Shown here piece by piece: positions 17,425 to 26,683 of a DNA stretch of 64,000 nt. Position numbers and translations under genes: made by a program. Each line of letters opens with the position of its first letter. Positions within the stretch are counted from its first letter, which is position 1. Where the stretch lies: assembly GCF_019633745.1 (NCBI RefSeq), contig NZ_CP037968.1, forward strand, positions 1,060,789 through 1,124,788, given 5' to 3'. This DNA is from Methanofollis formosanus. Lineage in GTDB: Archaea; Halobacteriota; Methanomicrobia; Methanomicrobiales; Methanofollaceae. The notes under the pieces are model-generated. The model saw only the letters and a list, made by a program, of their open reading frames with translations, was not told the DNA's origin and searched no databases.

Positions 17425-18460
17425 AGTTCACTGGAGGACGGCACACCAGAGGAACACACCACCCCGTGCCGTCCCCCGTCCTATCCTCTCGCGAGACGGC
17501 AGACCAAGATCGATGATGAGGGGACGGCACATTCTGATCAGTACGCCGCCACGTTGTCATGATCCCGAAGATTGGAGCAGGACGAGAAAGGGGCGATCAT
17601 TCTTCACCAGGAACACGCGTGATGCCGTCCCCCGTCCTATCTTTTCGCGAAATACCAGAACAGATCGATGATGATGAGGGGACGGCATGGTTTGATCATG
17701 ACGCCGCCACGTTGTCATGACCCCGAAGATAGAACCGGGACGGGAAAGGGCCGATCATTCTTCACCAGGAACACGGGTGATGCCGTCCCCCTGTCCTATC
17801 TTCTTGCGAGACGACAGAACAGATTCGGTGAAGGGGGACGGCATGGTTTGATCATGACGCCGTCCCGCTTTCATGACCCCGAAGATAGAACCCGGACGGG
17901 GGATGGGCACGCTACCCCGCGCCTTTGTCACGACCCCGAAGATAGAACCGGGACGGGAAAGGGCCGATCATTCTTCAGCAGGATCACGCGCTGCGTGCCG
18001 TCCCCCACCCCATCTTCTCGCGAAATACCAGGGAAGATTGTACGACAAGGGATGGCATATTCTGAACATCACGCTGTCTCGCATTCATGACCCCGAAGAT
18101 TGGAGCGGGACGGAAAAGAGGCGATCTTTTTCAGCGGGATCACGCGCCCCGACCGCCCTCCGTACGATCTTCTCGCAAGACGGCAGAACAGATCCGGTGA
18201 TGAGGGGCGGCATGGTCTGATCATCACGCCGTCCTGGTATCATGACCCCGGGGATAGATCCGGGACGGCAGAGTGCCGATCAGTTCTCAGCGGGATCACA
18301 CTACCGCGTGCCGTCCCCCACCCTCTCCTCTCGCGAGATGGCAGAACAGATCCGGTGAAGGGGGACGGCACACTGATCATCATGCCTTCCCGTTGTCATG
18401 ACCCCGAGGATAGAAGCCGGATGGGAGAGGGACGACCTCTTTTCAGAAGATCACACCACC
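17425..18460 (-). repeat. Tandem repeat array B, inverse orientation of array A
   Basis: About seven units of the array A repeat lie here as the reverse complement. The block CATGACCCCGAAGATAGAAC recurs at roughly 17559, 17718, 17873, 17929, 18088, 18240 and 18397. Between them are the same paired arms GCCGTCCCC and GGGGACGGCA around TTCGCGARA cores. One unit (17873-17929) is truncated to about 56 bp. The sequences are more diverged from each other than in array A. I see no gene within it. cbiM begins about 200 bp after its end; 18461-18656 holds only AT-rich promoter-like sequence near 18600. Confidence 0.88.
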
Positions 18461-18656
18461 GAAGGCCGGCATCTCCGGTGCGAGTGCGATTGCCCTCCTC
18501 CCTGCGCGCGTCCCCATCCAACCGTAGCACGAGGGTCCAGGTTCATACCTGAGAGGAACCCGCCATCCCGACCGACAGCGCAGGATAAATAGCATGACCG
18601 CACACGAAGTACGATAATCTTTCACTAAGTCAAAAAAAATTGTGAATGGTGAGATC

Positions 18657-19352
18657 GTGCATATCATGGAAGGATTCCTCCCACCGGCCTGGTGCCTCTT
18701 CTGGTTCCTGGTCTCCGCCCCGTTCGTCGTCTACGGGATGTACCAACTGAGAATACTGATGAGAGAGAAGAGAGAGGCACTCCCGCTCCTCGCCGTCGCA
18801 GGCGCCTTCATCTTCGTTCTCTCCTCGCTCAAACTCCCCTCGGTGAGCGGGAGCTGCTCCCACCCCACCGGCACCGGGCTCGGGGCGGTCCTCTTCGGCC
18901 CCTTCATCACCTCGATCCTCGGGCTGATCGTCCTCCTGTACCAGGCGGTCTTCCTGGCCCACGGCGGCCTCACCACCCTGGGCGCGAACCTCTTCTCCAT
19001 GGGGATCGCCGGCCCGCTCCTTGCCTATGCGGTCTACCGGGGGGGCCAGAAGGTCGGACTCAACACCTACCTCACCGTCTTCCTCGCCGCCGCCCTCGCC
19101 GACCTCTTCACCTATGTGGTGACCGCGGCCCAGCTCGCCCTCGCCTTCCCGGCAGAGGCCGGCGGGTTCGTCACCTCCTTCCTCGCCTTCGCCGGCGTCT
19201 ACGCCGTCACCCAGGTGCCCCTCGCGATCATCGAGGGCGCGGTCATCGCCCTGACCTTCAAGTACATCATCGACGTCCGCTCCGAGATCCTGGTCAGGCT
19301 CGGGGTGCTCTCCGACGCCGTGGCCGCACGCCTGCAGGGGGCGAGGGCATGA
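18657..19352 (+). CDS. cbiM: Cobalt ECF transporter, substrate-binding membrane protein CbiM
   Basis: CbiM gives the cobalt uptake system its specificity. The N terminus [12 protein letters not shown] places the conserved His and the metal-binding amino-terminal loop. [23 protein letters not shown] follows, then about seven membrane segments. I chose GTG 18657 because a GGTGA ribosome site lies 4-5 nt upstream and because CbiM needs its N terminus close to HIMEGF; a GTG 15 bp upstream is possible. It overlaps cbiN by 4 bp. Cobalt is needed for corrinoids in methanogenesis. I found no recognisable cobalamin riboswitch upstream. Confidence 0.95.
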   Translation: MHIMEGFLPPAWCLFWFLVSAPFVVYGMYQLRILMREKREALPLLAVAGAFIFVLSSLKLPSVSGSCSHPTGTGLGAVLFGPFITSILGLIVLLYQAVFLAHGGLTTLGANLFSMGIAGPLLAYAVYRGGQKVGLNTYLTVFLAAALADLFTYVVTAAQLALAFPAEAGGFVTSFLAFAGVYAVTQVPLAIIEGAVIALTFKYIIDVRSEILVRLGVLSDAVAARLQGARA

Positions 19353-19639
19353 AGTACGCCATGGAGCTTACCGTCCTTGCGCTCATCCTCCTCTTCGCCG
19401 GATCATTCGTCATCGTCCTGAACACCGGCGAGCACGAGTGGGGCGGGACCGACGGCCAGGCCGGCGACATCATCAACGAGATGACCGGCACCGAGTACGA
19501 ACCCTGGGCCGACCCCATCTACGAACCTGCAAGCGGCGAGATCGAGTCGCTCTTCTTCTGTCTCCAGGCCGCGATCGGGGCGCTGGTGATCGGGTTCTTC
19601 TTCGGGTATTATTACCGCGGACGGCGGATCAATACCTGA
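19349..19639 (+). CDS. cbiN: Cobalt transport protein CbiN
   Basis: The 96-aa auxiliary membrane subunit has two transmembrane segments ([19 protein letters not shown] and [12 protein letters not shown]). Between them is an extracytoplasmic loop with GTDGQA and [21 protein letters not shown], the CbiN pattern. ATG 19349 overlaps the cbiM stop. CbiN loads metal into CbiM in related systems. Confidence 0.94.
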   Translation: MKYAMELTVLALILLFAGSFVIVLNTGEHEWGGTDGQAGDIINEMTGTEYEPWADPIYEPASGEIESLFFCLQAAIGALVIGFFFGYYYRGRRINT

Positions 19640-19683
19640 AACTACCCATTTTATGCAAAAAGGCGAAGGAACAGGAGAGGAAG

Positions 19684-20466
19684 ATGGAGAATATCCTGGA
19701 CGATTACGCCCACCAGAACGCCCTGCGGGACGTCGACACCCGGCTCAAACTCGTCCTCGGCGGCGGGGCGATCATCGTCGGCATCCTCTCGACAGGGCCG
19801 GTCGCCCCGCTCTTCATCGCCGTCTCCATGGCGGCGATCACCGTCTTCCTCGCCCGGATACCGGGGAGGTTCTACGCGACCCTCCTCACCATCCCCCTCT
19901 CCTTCGCCGTCCTCTCCGCAGGCGTGATCCTCTTTCTCCAGGGCGGGGGAGAGACGCTCTTCGCCCTGCCCGTCGGTGGGATCACCCTCACCGCCACCAC
20001 CGGCAGCGCCGACCAGGCCGCCCTGGTCCTGGCCCGGACCTTCGGGGGGATGTGCTCCCTCTTCTTCATCGCGCTCACCACCCCGATGGTCGAGATCTTC
20101 GCGGTGATGCGGGCGCTCAGGCTCCCTGCCGAGTTCGTCGACCTTGCCATGCTCATCTACCACTTCATCTTCATGCTCATCGGCGAGGCAGTGGCTACCC
20201 ACAACGCCCAGGAGATCCGCCACGGCTACGCCGGGTTCAGGAACTCGCTCCGTTCTTTCCCGATGCTCGCCGGAGCGCTCTTCGTGCGGGCCTGGGAGAA
20301 AGGGGAAGATTTGATCCTTGCCATGGACGCCCGGTGTTATGACGGGAAGTTCGCCCTCGATGAGCGAGGTGACGGCCCTTCGCCCCTGAGCACCGCCGGC
20401 GTCGCCGTGTACCTCGCCGCTGCCGGTGCGATCGCCCTCCTGACCGGAGGCGTACAGCCATTCTGA
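19684..20466 (+). CDS. cbiQ: Cobalt ECF transporter, membrane coupling protein CbiQ
   Basis: The 260-aa transmembrane T component has five or so membrane segments and the EcfT-type coupling helix region ALRLPAEFVDLAMLIYHFIF, then RHGYAGFRNSLRSFPMLAGALFVRAWEKGEDLILAMDARCYDG, which docks on the ATPase. ATG 19684 is preceded by AGGAGAGGAAG, a good ribosome site; the frame is open upstream but that part belongs to cbiN in another phase. It is cotranscribed between cbiN and cbiO. Confidence 0.95.
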   Translation: MENILDDYAHQNALRDVDTRLKLVLGGGAIIVGILSTGPVAPLFIAVSMAAITVFLARIPGRFYATLLTIPLSFAVLSAGVILFLQGGGETLFALPVGGITLTATTGSADQAALVLARTFGGMCSLFFIALTTPMVEIFAVMRALRLPAEFVDLAMLIYHFIFMLIGEAVATHNAQEIRHGYAGFRNSLRSFPMLAGALFVRAWEKGEDLILAMDARCYDGKFALDERGDGPSPLSTAGVAVYLAAAGAIALLTGGVQPF

Positions 20467-20474
20467 GAACGACC

Positions 20475-21752
20475 ATGAGAGAAGCAATCGAATTCCAGGA
20501 CGTACACTTCGCCTACCCCAACCGCCCCGAATCCCTCCGCGGCATCGACGTCGCCGTCAGAGAAGGGAGCAAAGTCGCCCTCGTCGGCCCGAACGGCGCC
20601 GGCAAGACAACCCTCCTTCTGATGTGCAACGGGATGCTCAGGCCGACGAGAGGCGCGGTGCGGGTCGGCGGGGTACCGGTGCATTACGACGCCCGATCCC
20701 TCCGGGAGGTGCGGCGGAAGGTCGGACTCGTCTTCCAGAACTCAGACGCCCAGCTCTTCGCCCCCACCGTCTGGCAGGACGTGGCCTTCGGCCCCCTCAA
20801 CCTCGGGATGGAAAAGGACGAGATCAAGGAGGCGGTCGACCGGGCCCTTCACCAGGTCGGGATGAACGGCTACGAGAGACGCCCGCCCCACCACCTCTCA
20901 GGAGGGGAGAAGAAGCGGGTCGCCATCGCGGGGGTGCTCGCGATGGAGCCTGAGGTGCTGGTCTTCGACGAACCGACCAGCGCCCTCGACCCGGCCACCG
21001 CCGAGGAGGTGATGGACCTCCTGGACGAACTGAACCACGAAGGCCGGACCGTCCTCCTCTCCACCCACGACGTCGAACTCGCCTACCGCTGGGCCGATGA
21101 AGTGGTGCTGATGGAGAGCGGCACAGTGCTGAGGCACGGGAGCCCGGAGACGATCTTCTCCGACACCGCCCTCCTCCACCAGGCCAGACTCAAACCGCCT
21201 GCGGTGATGGATCTGTACCGGGAGCTCTCCGACCGAGGTCTCTTCAACGGTGAGAAACCGCCCCGCAGCGCCCTTGCGTTCACCGACCTGGTCGAGAGTC
21301 TGGCCGGCGGCCGGCGATATCAGGATAGGTGCGGCACCATCTCTATCTGGGACGCCGCCGGGACCGATAGCACCGCACTCGACACCCTCCTCGCTTCCGG
21401 CACCGTCGCCCGGGTGGGGGCGATGGGCACCAGGGCGAAACAACGGGCCTCCGAGGAGGGGATCATCCCCGACTTCACCTACGGCGTCATCGACAAGTGC
21501 CTCCTGCGGGCGGTCGCCGGTGAGGACTCGCTCATCCTCACCGCGGGTGGGATGGTCGCCCATACCCGCGAGCGGATCGCCGCCTATGCCATAGAAAGCG
21601 GGCGGGAGATCGGGGTCAGGACCGTCGGAAGAGATCCTCAGGAGCAGGCCGGAGGCGAGACGGAAGGCCGGGAGAAACGCAGCAATAATGAGATCGTCCC
21701 TGACCACCGGCACTCCGGGCATGAAGATAATATTAATGGAATGGCGGGATAA
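20475..21752 (+). CDS. cbiO: Cobalt ECF transporter ATPase CbiO with extra C-terminal domain
   Basis: The first ~270 residues are a standard ECF ATPase: Walker A GPNGAGKTT, Q-loop VFQNSDAQLFAPTV, signature HLSGGEKKR and Walker B VLVFDEPTSALD. A further ~150 residues follow, including GTISIWDAAGTDSTALDTLLAS, VGAMGTRAKQRASEEG and LILTAGGMVAHTRERIAAYAIESG, then a charged low-complexity tail. I do not recognise this extension. CbiO alone is usually ~280 aa, so 425 aa is long. The gene ends 2 bp before the next possible start. Confidence 0.92.
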   Translation: MREAIEFQDVHFAYPNRPESLRGIDVAVREGSKVALVGPNGAGKTTLLLMCNGMLRPTRGAVRVGGVPVHYDARSLREVRRKVGLVFQNSDAQLFAPTVWQDVAFGPLNLGMEKDEIKEAVDRALHQVGMNGYERRPPHHLSGGEKKRVAIAGVLAMEPEVLVFDEPTSALDPATAEEVMDLLDELNHEGRTVLLSTHDVELAYRWADEVVLMESGTVLRHGSPETIFSDTALLHQARLKPPAVMDLYRELSDRGLFNGEKPPRSALAFTDLVESLAGGRRYQDRCGTISIWDAAGTDSTALDTLLASGTVARVGAMGTRAKQRASEEGIIPDFTYGVIDKCLLRAVAGEDSLILTAGGMVAHTRERIAAYAIESGREIGVRTVGRDPQEQAGGETEGREKRSNNEIVPDHRHSGHEDNINGMAG

Positions 21753-21763
21753 TATTGAGTACA

Positions 21764-21943
21764 ATGCTCAATATTCGCCGGGAGATATGTGGGTACTGTG
21801 GTGCCTGCGTCTCTGTATGCCCTGAAGGAGCCCTCGAACTGATCGACGCATACCTCACCGTCGACAGCGAGACCTGCATCAACTGCGGCATCTGCACGAA
21901 GGCGTGCCCGCTCGGGGCCCTGGAGGTCATCAATGAAGTCTGA
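21764..21943 (+). CDS. Small 2[4Fe-4S] ferredoxin
   Basis: This ~59-aa ferredoxin has two CxxCxxCxxxCP motifs, [12 protein letters not shown] and [15 protein letters not shown] 21764 is used; a TTG at 21755 is also in frame. It overlaps the following lipid reductase gene by 11 bp. In Methanosarcina acetivorans a ferredoxin encoded next to the geranylgeranyl reductase was shown to supply electrons for lipid hydrogenation, so the same role is inferred here. Confidence 0.93.
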   Translation: MLNIRREICGYCGACVSVCPEGALELIDAYLTVDSETCINCGICTKACPLGALEVINEV

Positions 21944-23132
21944 GTACGACGTCCTCGTCATCGGGGGCGGACCGGGCGGCGCCGTCGCAGCGTGGACCGC
22001 CGCCAGGAAGGGGCTCTCGGCCTGTCTCATCGAGAAGAGACCGGCGATCGGTGCCCCGGTCAGGTGTGCTGAGGGGATCGGGAAGAAACTCCTCACCGAT
22101 TTCCTCGAGCCCGACCCGCGCTGGATCTCCGCGGACATCAAACGCGCCCGGATCGTCGCTCCCGACGGAACCCAGATCCAGCTCAAGGAGGACCTGGCCG
22201 GGGCGGAGGTCGGTTACGTCCTCGACCGGAAGTTCTTCGACCGCGAACTGGTCTGGAAGGCTTCTGAAGCCGGTGCCGATGTCTTTGTCAAGACACGGGC
22301 CGTCGAACCGATCATCGAGGACGGCATCCTGAAGGGAGCGGTCGTCGAGTCCTGCGGCAGGCGCCAGGAGGTCAGGGCGCAGGTCACCATCGCCGCCGAC
22401 GGTGTGGAGTCGAAGTTCGCCCGCTGGTGCGGGATCGAGACGGCCGTCCCGGTACAGGAACTGATGAGCTGCGTCCAGTATCTCGTCACCGACATCGACA
22501 TCGACCCGGCCTCCAACGACTTCTACCTCGGCAACGAGGTCGCCCCGCAGGGGTATCTCTGGGTCTTTGCAAAGGGGGAGCGGAGCGCCAATGTCGGGAT
22601 CGGGATCCCGGCCTCGAAGAATATGCCTGGCAACCGTGCCAAGGACTATCTCGACCGCTTTATGGCCGAACACTTCCCTGACGGCAAGATCATCGAGTGC
22701 ATCTTCGGCGGCGACCCGGTCTGCCGGCCCATCGACTGCACGGTCTCAGACGGACTGATGATCATCGGCGACGCCGCACGGGTCGTCGACCCGATCACCG
22801 GCGGCGGGATCGGCAACGCGATGATCACCGGCAGACTTGCGGCAGAGGTGGCGGCGAAGGCGATCGCCGCGGGCGACACCTCGAAAGCAGCGCTGATGCC
22901 GTACGACGTGGAGTGGCGGGCTTCGAAGATGGGTCAGAACCTCGAGCGCAACTACAAGGTCAAGGAGTTCTTTATCAAACTCTCCGACGAGAAGATGAAC
23001 GACCTCGCCGATTCGATCGCAAACATCGATTTCGCCGAGTTCTCGGTCAAGGCCCTCGTCCTGGAACTGATCAAGAGAAACCCGAAGATGCTCTTTGAGC
23101 TGAGAGAACTCAAAGACGCACTCAAACATTAG
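21933..23132 (+). CDS. Digeranylgeranylglycerophospholipid reductase
   Basis: This flavoprotein saturates the isoprenoid chains of archaeal lipids. The FAD-binding motif [21 protein letters not shown] begins at residue ~6, and ending GADV..., [29 protein letters not shown] (near residue 285) is the second flavin motif. [21 protein letters not shown] lies between them, as in geranylgeranyl reductases. Length 399 aa is normal. The overlapping ferredoxin gene upstream is its likely electron donor. With egsA at 5869 this is the second archaeal lipid gene of the window. A strong terminator follows. Confidence 0.94.
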   Translation: MKSEYDVLVIGGGPGGAVAAWTAARKGLSACLIEKRPAIGAPVRCAEGIGKKLLTDFLEPDPRWISADIKRARIVAPDGTQIQLKEDLAGAEVGYVLDRKFFDRELVWKASEAGADVFVKTRAVEPIIEDGILKGAVVESCGRRQEVRAQVTIAADGVESKFARWCGIETAVPVQELMSCVQYLVTDIDIDPASNDFYLGNEVAPQGYLWVFAKGERSANVGIGIPASKNMPGNRAKDYLDRFMAEHFPDGKIIECIFGGDPVCRPIDCTVSDGLMIIGDAARVVDPITGGGIGNAMITGRLAAEVAAKAIAAGDTSKAALMPYDVEWRASKMGQNLERNYKVKEFFIKLSDEKMNDLADSIANIDFAEFSVKALVLELIKRNPKMLFELRELKDALKH

Positions 23133-23136
23133 ATCA

Positions 23137-23190
23137 ACCGGTGCCCGGGTACGTGCCGGATCCGGCTCCCGGCTTATTTTTTTGAATAAA
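23137..23190 (+). terminator. Terminator after the lipid reductase
   Basis: GC-rich inverted sequence (GTGCCGGATCCGGC and neighbours) is followed by TTATTTTTTT. The T tract alone can stop archaeal RNA polymerase. Confidence 0.7.
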
Positions 23191-23394
23191 AGTTCTTGAG
23201 CGCGAATGATAGAACCGGCAACTGCCATACGCTCTTCAGGACTTTTTTTCTCTGCCTTCCAGGTCCCATCACCATGCCGGGGGGTCCGGGAGCTGCGACC
23301 TTCGAGAGAGCACCCGGTGCGAGGACGGGGGGCACGGCGATCTGATCCGCCGCCCTTATCGCAGGAACCTTTCCTGTCATCTCGCACCGAGGGA

Positions 23395-24232
23395 AAAAAA
23401 CCCGGTCCCCCCGAGCGAAGATAGGCGGCGGACTGCAACCCCCCTTTCATGGTCATCTCTCCGCCTTCCCGTCCCAATCTTCATCCCGGGGGTCCGGGGG
23501 CGGAGCCCCCGGCGTGAGCATGAGGGGAGGTGATGGATGAAGGTCACAGGGGGGTTGAGGTGATGAAAAGAGGATGGTTTACTATGAGGTCATCCCAAAA
23601 CTCTCCGGCCTTGCTATGTGACCTGAAGATTTTTCTGAAGTACGGCTTCGTTCAAGAGATTGCTGCCGCCCCGCCCCTATCTTCATCGTGGGGGGGGTCC
23701 GGGGGGTCTCCCCCCGGCATAAGAGGACAAGGAACCATTCTTTCTTCTCTCTGTGGGCGGTATATCGGATCATCACGCCTTCTCCCATTCATCACGACAG
23801 GGGCGGCGCCCCAGGAATCCCCGGGATTGTGATTGAAGCGAGGAAGGCAGAGGAATCATCGCTGAGAAGAGTTTCGATCTCGAGATTGATCGAGCCCCGG
23901 ATACTTCTGGGATATGCTCCATGAAAATGATCCTGACGATCCTCTCCTCAGGTTTGCATGAGCGTTTGAACCTGTCATATCACGTTGAAGCCGATACGCA
24001 GAGGATAGAAAATTTTTCTGATGGATCGGCCGCCCCCATCGTCGAGATTTCTCTGCCATCTCGCGCCGGGGGGTTTCACCCCCCGGCCCCCCCACGGACC
24101 GAAGATCGGTGAGGGCGGCGACGGAACACGATCCCCGCCGATTCTCCTCTCTTGAAAAGAGAGAGAGCACGTGACGAGCAATGTTCATCGCGTATGCTTG
24201 AGCAGGGGGTTCAGGCCCGATTCTACAGAGCC
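23395..24232. mobile_element. Mosaic of family 1 element pieces, split by a family 2 element
   Basis: 23395-23585 is the second GC-rich module of family 1 in plus orientation, ending AAAAGAGGATGG without the terminal repeat. 23920-24232 is the other half in minus orientation, ending with the intact terminus TTCTACAGAGCC (24221-24232). A family 2 element (23586-23919) lies between. The two halves face opposite ways, so they do not come from a simple interruption of one copy. The stretch 23191-23394 upstream holds faint GC-rich hairpin remnants only. No target duplication is visible. Confidence 0.7.
23586..23919 (+). mobile_element. MITE-like element, family 2 (334 bp)
   Basis: The left end reads GAGGTCATCCCAAAACTC and the right end reads GATACTTCTGGGATATGCTC, whose complement is GAGCATATCCCAGAAGTATC. 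They form an imperfect inverted repeat. Both ends reappear, exchanged, in the copy at 36753-36962. The interior has a GC-rich hairpin module similar in design to family 1 (GTGGGGGGGTCCGGGGGG) and a GGAACCATTCTTTC block also seen at 60549. No coding capacity for a transposase. Confidence 0.7.
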
Positions 24233-24257
24233 AAAAAAAGAGACCTCCCGGCGTCTC
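24233..24257 (-). terminator. Hairpin and T-tract terminator of trkA
   Basis: On the minus strand GAGACGCCGGGAGGTCTC is followed by seven T residues. The hairpin overlaps the trkA stop codon. The T tract touches the end of the family 1 element at 24232, so the element landed exactly at the end of this transcript. Confidence 0.75.
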
Positions 24258-24924
24258 AGGCCTTCGGGCTCTTCAACTGCCGGTTGAGAATGGCGATGCA
24301 CTCTTTTTCGGCTTCTTTCTTGGTGAAGACCGTGATGACGTCGCCGGGCCGGATCTTCACGTCCCCGCTCGGGATGATCAGTTCGCCGCCCGCCCGCCTG
24401 ATCGCGATGAAGACGAAATTCTTCACCTCAAGTTCCCTGATCTCGTGGTTGATGATCGGCGCATCGTCCTCTGCCACGACTTCGAAGATCGTCCCGCCCG
24501 GAATGGAGGCGAGTTGCTGCATGTTCGGGTTCTCGGCCCAGTAGTAGAGGCGAGTCGCCACGAGTTCGTCCGGGTTCTCGCTGATCTTCACCCCCACTTC
24601 CTTGAAGAGGGCGGAGTGCTCCTTCTGGTTCACGATGGAGACGACGTTTGGGACCTTGAAACGTTTTGCCAGCCAGCAGGTCATCAGGTTCACGGCATCA
24701 TCGCTCGTCGTTGCGACGAGGCTCTGCGCCCGTTCGATCCCGGCATCGTCGAGGACCGAACTGTCGGTGGAGTCGCCGGCGATTGCAAGCACGTCGTAGT
24801 GCTCCAGGATGTCGTTGCACTTCGTCTCGTCCTGATCGATGACAACGACGCTGTTCCCATGATTTGCCGATATCGCCGTCAGATTTCTCCCGATCCCGCC
24901 GAGACCAACGATGATGATGTACAC
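24256..24924 (-). CDS. trkA: TrkA family potassium channel/transport regulator
   Basis: The 222-aa cytoplasmic regulator has an N-terminal RCK/KTN nucleotide-binding domain (IIVGLGGIGRNLTAISANHG, then VVIDQDETKCNDI and AGDSTDSSVLDDAGIERAQ). A TrkA-C domain (VKNFVFIAIRRAGGELIIPSGDVKIRPGDVITVF) follows. It gates a Trk/Ktr or Kch-type potassium pore in response to nucleotides. No pore gene is nearby. The start is GTG 24924. It is divergent from rnhB across a 54-bp gap. Confidence 0.92.
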   Translation of the reverse strand: MYIIIVGLGGIGRNLTAISANHGNSVVVIDQDETKCNDILEHYDVLAIAGDSTDSSVLDDAGIERAQSLVATTSDDAVNLMTCWLAKRFKVPNVVSIVNQKEHSALFKEVGVKISENPDELVATRLYYWAENPNMQQLASIPGGTIFEVVAEDDAPIINHEIRELEVKNFVFIAIRRAGGELIIPSGDVKIRPGDVITVFTKKEAEKECIAILNRQLKSPKA

Positions 24925-24978
24925 ACACCAGTTTGCCGCCCCCGGCTTGAAATAGCTTGTGCATCCAACCTATCACCC

Positions 24979-25614
24979 ATGATCTGTGGCGTCGACGAGG
25001 CAGGAAAGGGCGCAGTCTTTGGTCCCATGGTGGTGGGAGTCGTCGGGTGCGAGGCCGAAGAGGACCTCCCCGCTGGGGTGCGGGACTCGAAGGCCCTCAC
25101 CCCCAAACGGCGGGAGGCGCTCTATGCCGAGATCACGGGGTCGTTCCCCTGGCGTGTGGTCGAGATCCCGGCGGCCGAGATCGATCGCCTCAGGCAGGAG
25201 ATGACGATGAACGACCTGGTGGTCAGGGCCCATGCCGAGGCGGTCAGAAGCCTGGGGGCCGGACAGGCCTTCCTCGACGCCTGCGATGTCGACGAGGAGC
25301 GGTACCGCTCGAAGGTCGCCGCCCTTGTCGGAGACGGCTGCGAGGTTGTCGCCCGTCACCACGGCGACGCCCTCTTCCCGGTGGTGAGCGCCGCAAGCAT
25401 CGTCGCCAAAGTAACGAGGGACCGGGCACTCGAAGACCTCAGGGTTGAGTATGGTGCGATCGGGAGCGGATACCCCTCGGACAAAGTCACGATCGCCTAT
25501 CTCAAGGACTATATCGCGGGACACGGCACCGCCCCCATTTTCGCCCGCACGAGCTGGGAGACCGTGGCCCGGCTCTTCGACCGGCGGCGGCAGACGAGTC
25601 TCGGCGATTTTTAG
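24979..25614 (+). CDS. rnhB: Ribonuclease HII
   Basis: RNase HII removes single ribonucleotides and RNA primers from DNA. The N-terminal ICGVDEAGKGAVFGPMVVG holds the catalytic Asp-Glu pair. FLDACDVDEERYRSKVA and VSAASIVAKVTRDRALEDL supply the remaining acidic residues. GSGYPSDKVTIAYLKDY is family-typical. ATG 24979 gives 211 aa, normal for archaea; the frame is open further upstream without support. Its stop overlaps the 3' end of the converging membrane gene by 4 bp. Confidence 0.96.
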   Translation: MICGVDEAGKGAVFGPMVVGVVGCEAEEDLPAGVRDSKALTPKRREALYAEITGSFPWRVVEIPAAEIDRLRQEMTMNDLVVRAHAEAVRSLGAGQAFLDACDVDEERYRSKVAALVGDGCEVVARHHGDALFPVVSAASIVAKVTRDRALEDLRVEYGAIGSGYPSDKVTIAYLKDYIAGHGTAPIFARTSWETVARLFDRRRQTSLGDF

Positions 25615-26681
25615 GGTGTAAGCACCGGGGCCACCCAGCCGGTGAGCACGATCAGCACCCCGGTGAGGAGGGTGATCAAGAGGAGCAGGGTGATCGTCCT
25701 GACGGTTCGGTGCGGGTAGAGTTCAGACCGGCGCAACCGCCATAATCGCCCTCTGTCGGTGTAATAGGACGCGATGACGAGAGAGACCATGGCCGCGGCC
25801 AGCGTCCCGGCAAGGGCGTGGTAATACCCTCCCGGACCGGTCTGCCCCGGATAGCCGACTTCGGCGACCGCAACCCCGGCGCCGGCCAGGACCATGAGCA
25901 TCCCGACAAGGGTCTCCCGCTCCGATCCCTGCGGCAGCATGCCGCGGGACGACGCCCGGTTGTGGCTGTACGCGAGGAGGGCGATGCCGAGGAGGGCAGG
26001 GATCCAGTGGAACATGGGGCCCCGGCCTCTGGTGGTCGACGGCGGGAGAGAACCGGGTGTCGGCGAGACGGTGGGCCGGTCCTCCTCCCAGCTCTCATTC
26101 TCAGGTCGATCGTCCTCTTCGACCGGGAGGGATGGGAGCGGATTCACTCCCCCGCCGCCTCCCGGCCCCGGGGGCGACGGAGGACCGGGGATCTCGGTGA
26201 GGAGATAGGTGACCTCGAAGGAGATGGCATCCCCCTGGGCGTCGTTCTGGGGTTTGTAGATCTCCTGAAATTCCCAGTGCCAGGTGAGGTTTACGCTTTC
26301 CCCGGCATCGAGCCTGGAGATCCCGATCGTATTCCGGTCGTCAGGCCCGTGCGGGAAGGCTGCAAGGTTCGCCGGGAACGTTACTCCGCTCTCCAGCCGC
26401 TCCCCCGAGAGAGTGAAGAAGAGGTAGCGGCCGAGGGCGGCGCCGTCACCACCGCCGTCGCTCTCGGTGAGGCCGCTCACCCAGAGGGAGAGGGTGCCGG
26501 GTCTGCTCCCGGCGTTTCTGAGGGTTACGACGGTCTCCCCCTCCTCTCCGGGTTTAATCCCTTCCTCATTCCAGGAGAGGGACGCCCCCTTGTCGACGAC
26601 CAGGTCGATCTCCGCGGCGAAGACGGGGGTCGCGAGGGATATGACGAGGACTGCGGCGAGGAGATATGTGGTGGCCCGCAC
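25611..26681 (-). CDS. Membrane-anchored surface protein with TasA/CalY-like domain
   Basis: An N-terminal signal peptide (TTYLLAAVLVISLATPVFA) leads to a domain of ~160 residues. In it EEGIKPGEEGETVVTLRNAGSRPGTLSLWVSGL and GESVNLTWHWEF recall the TasA/camelysin fold, in which mass-balance repeats of 'PG..G..TV.LRN.G' occur. A proline- and glycine-rich linker with PGPPSPPGPGGGGGVNP and acidic residues follows, then four or five membrane segments. GTG 26681 is chosen; it lies 2 bp after the upstream stop, so the gene is the fourth of the surface operon. Assignment to the TasA group is an inference from motif similarity. A role as an anchor for the filament is possible. Confidence 0.65.
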   Translation of the reverse strand: MRATTYLLAAVLVISLATPVFAAEIDLVVDKGASLSWNEEGIKPGEEGETVVTLRNAGSRPGTLSLWVSGLTESDGGGDGAALGRYLFFTLSGERLESGVTFPANLAAFPHGPDDRNTIGISRLDAGESVNLTWHWEFQEIYKPQNDAQGDAISFEVTYLLTEIPGPPSPPGPGGGGGVNPLPSLPVEEDDRPENESWEEDRPTVSPTPGSLPPSTTRGRGPMFHWIPALLGIALLAYSHNRASSRGMLPQGSERETLVGMLMVLAGAGVAVAEVGYPGQTGPGGYYHALAGTLAAAMVSLVIASYYTDRGRLWRLRRSELYPHRTVRTITLLLLITLLTGVLIVLTGWVAPVLTP

Positions 26682-26683
26682 GG

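Noticed and set aside
18461-18656. Cobalamin riboswitch before cbiM
   Set aside because: No B12-box-like conserved core was seen; the region is repeat remnant and AT-rich promoter sequence.
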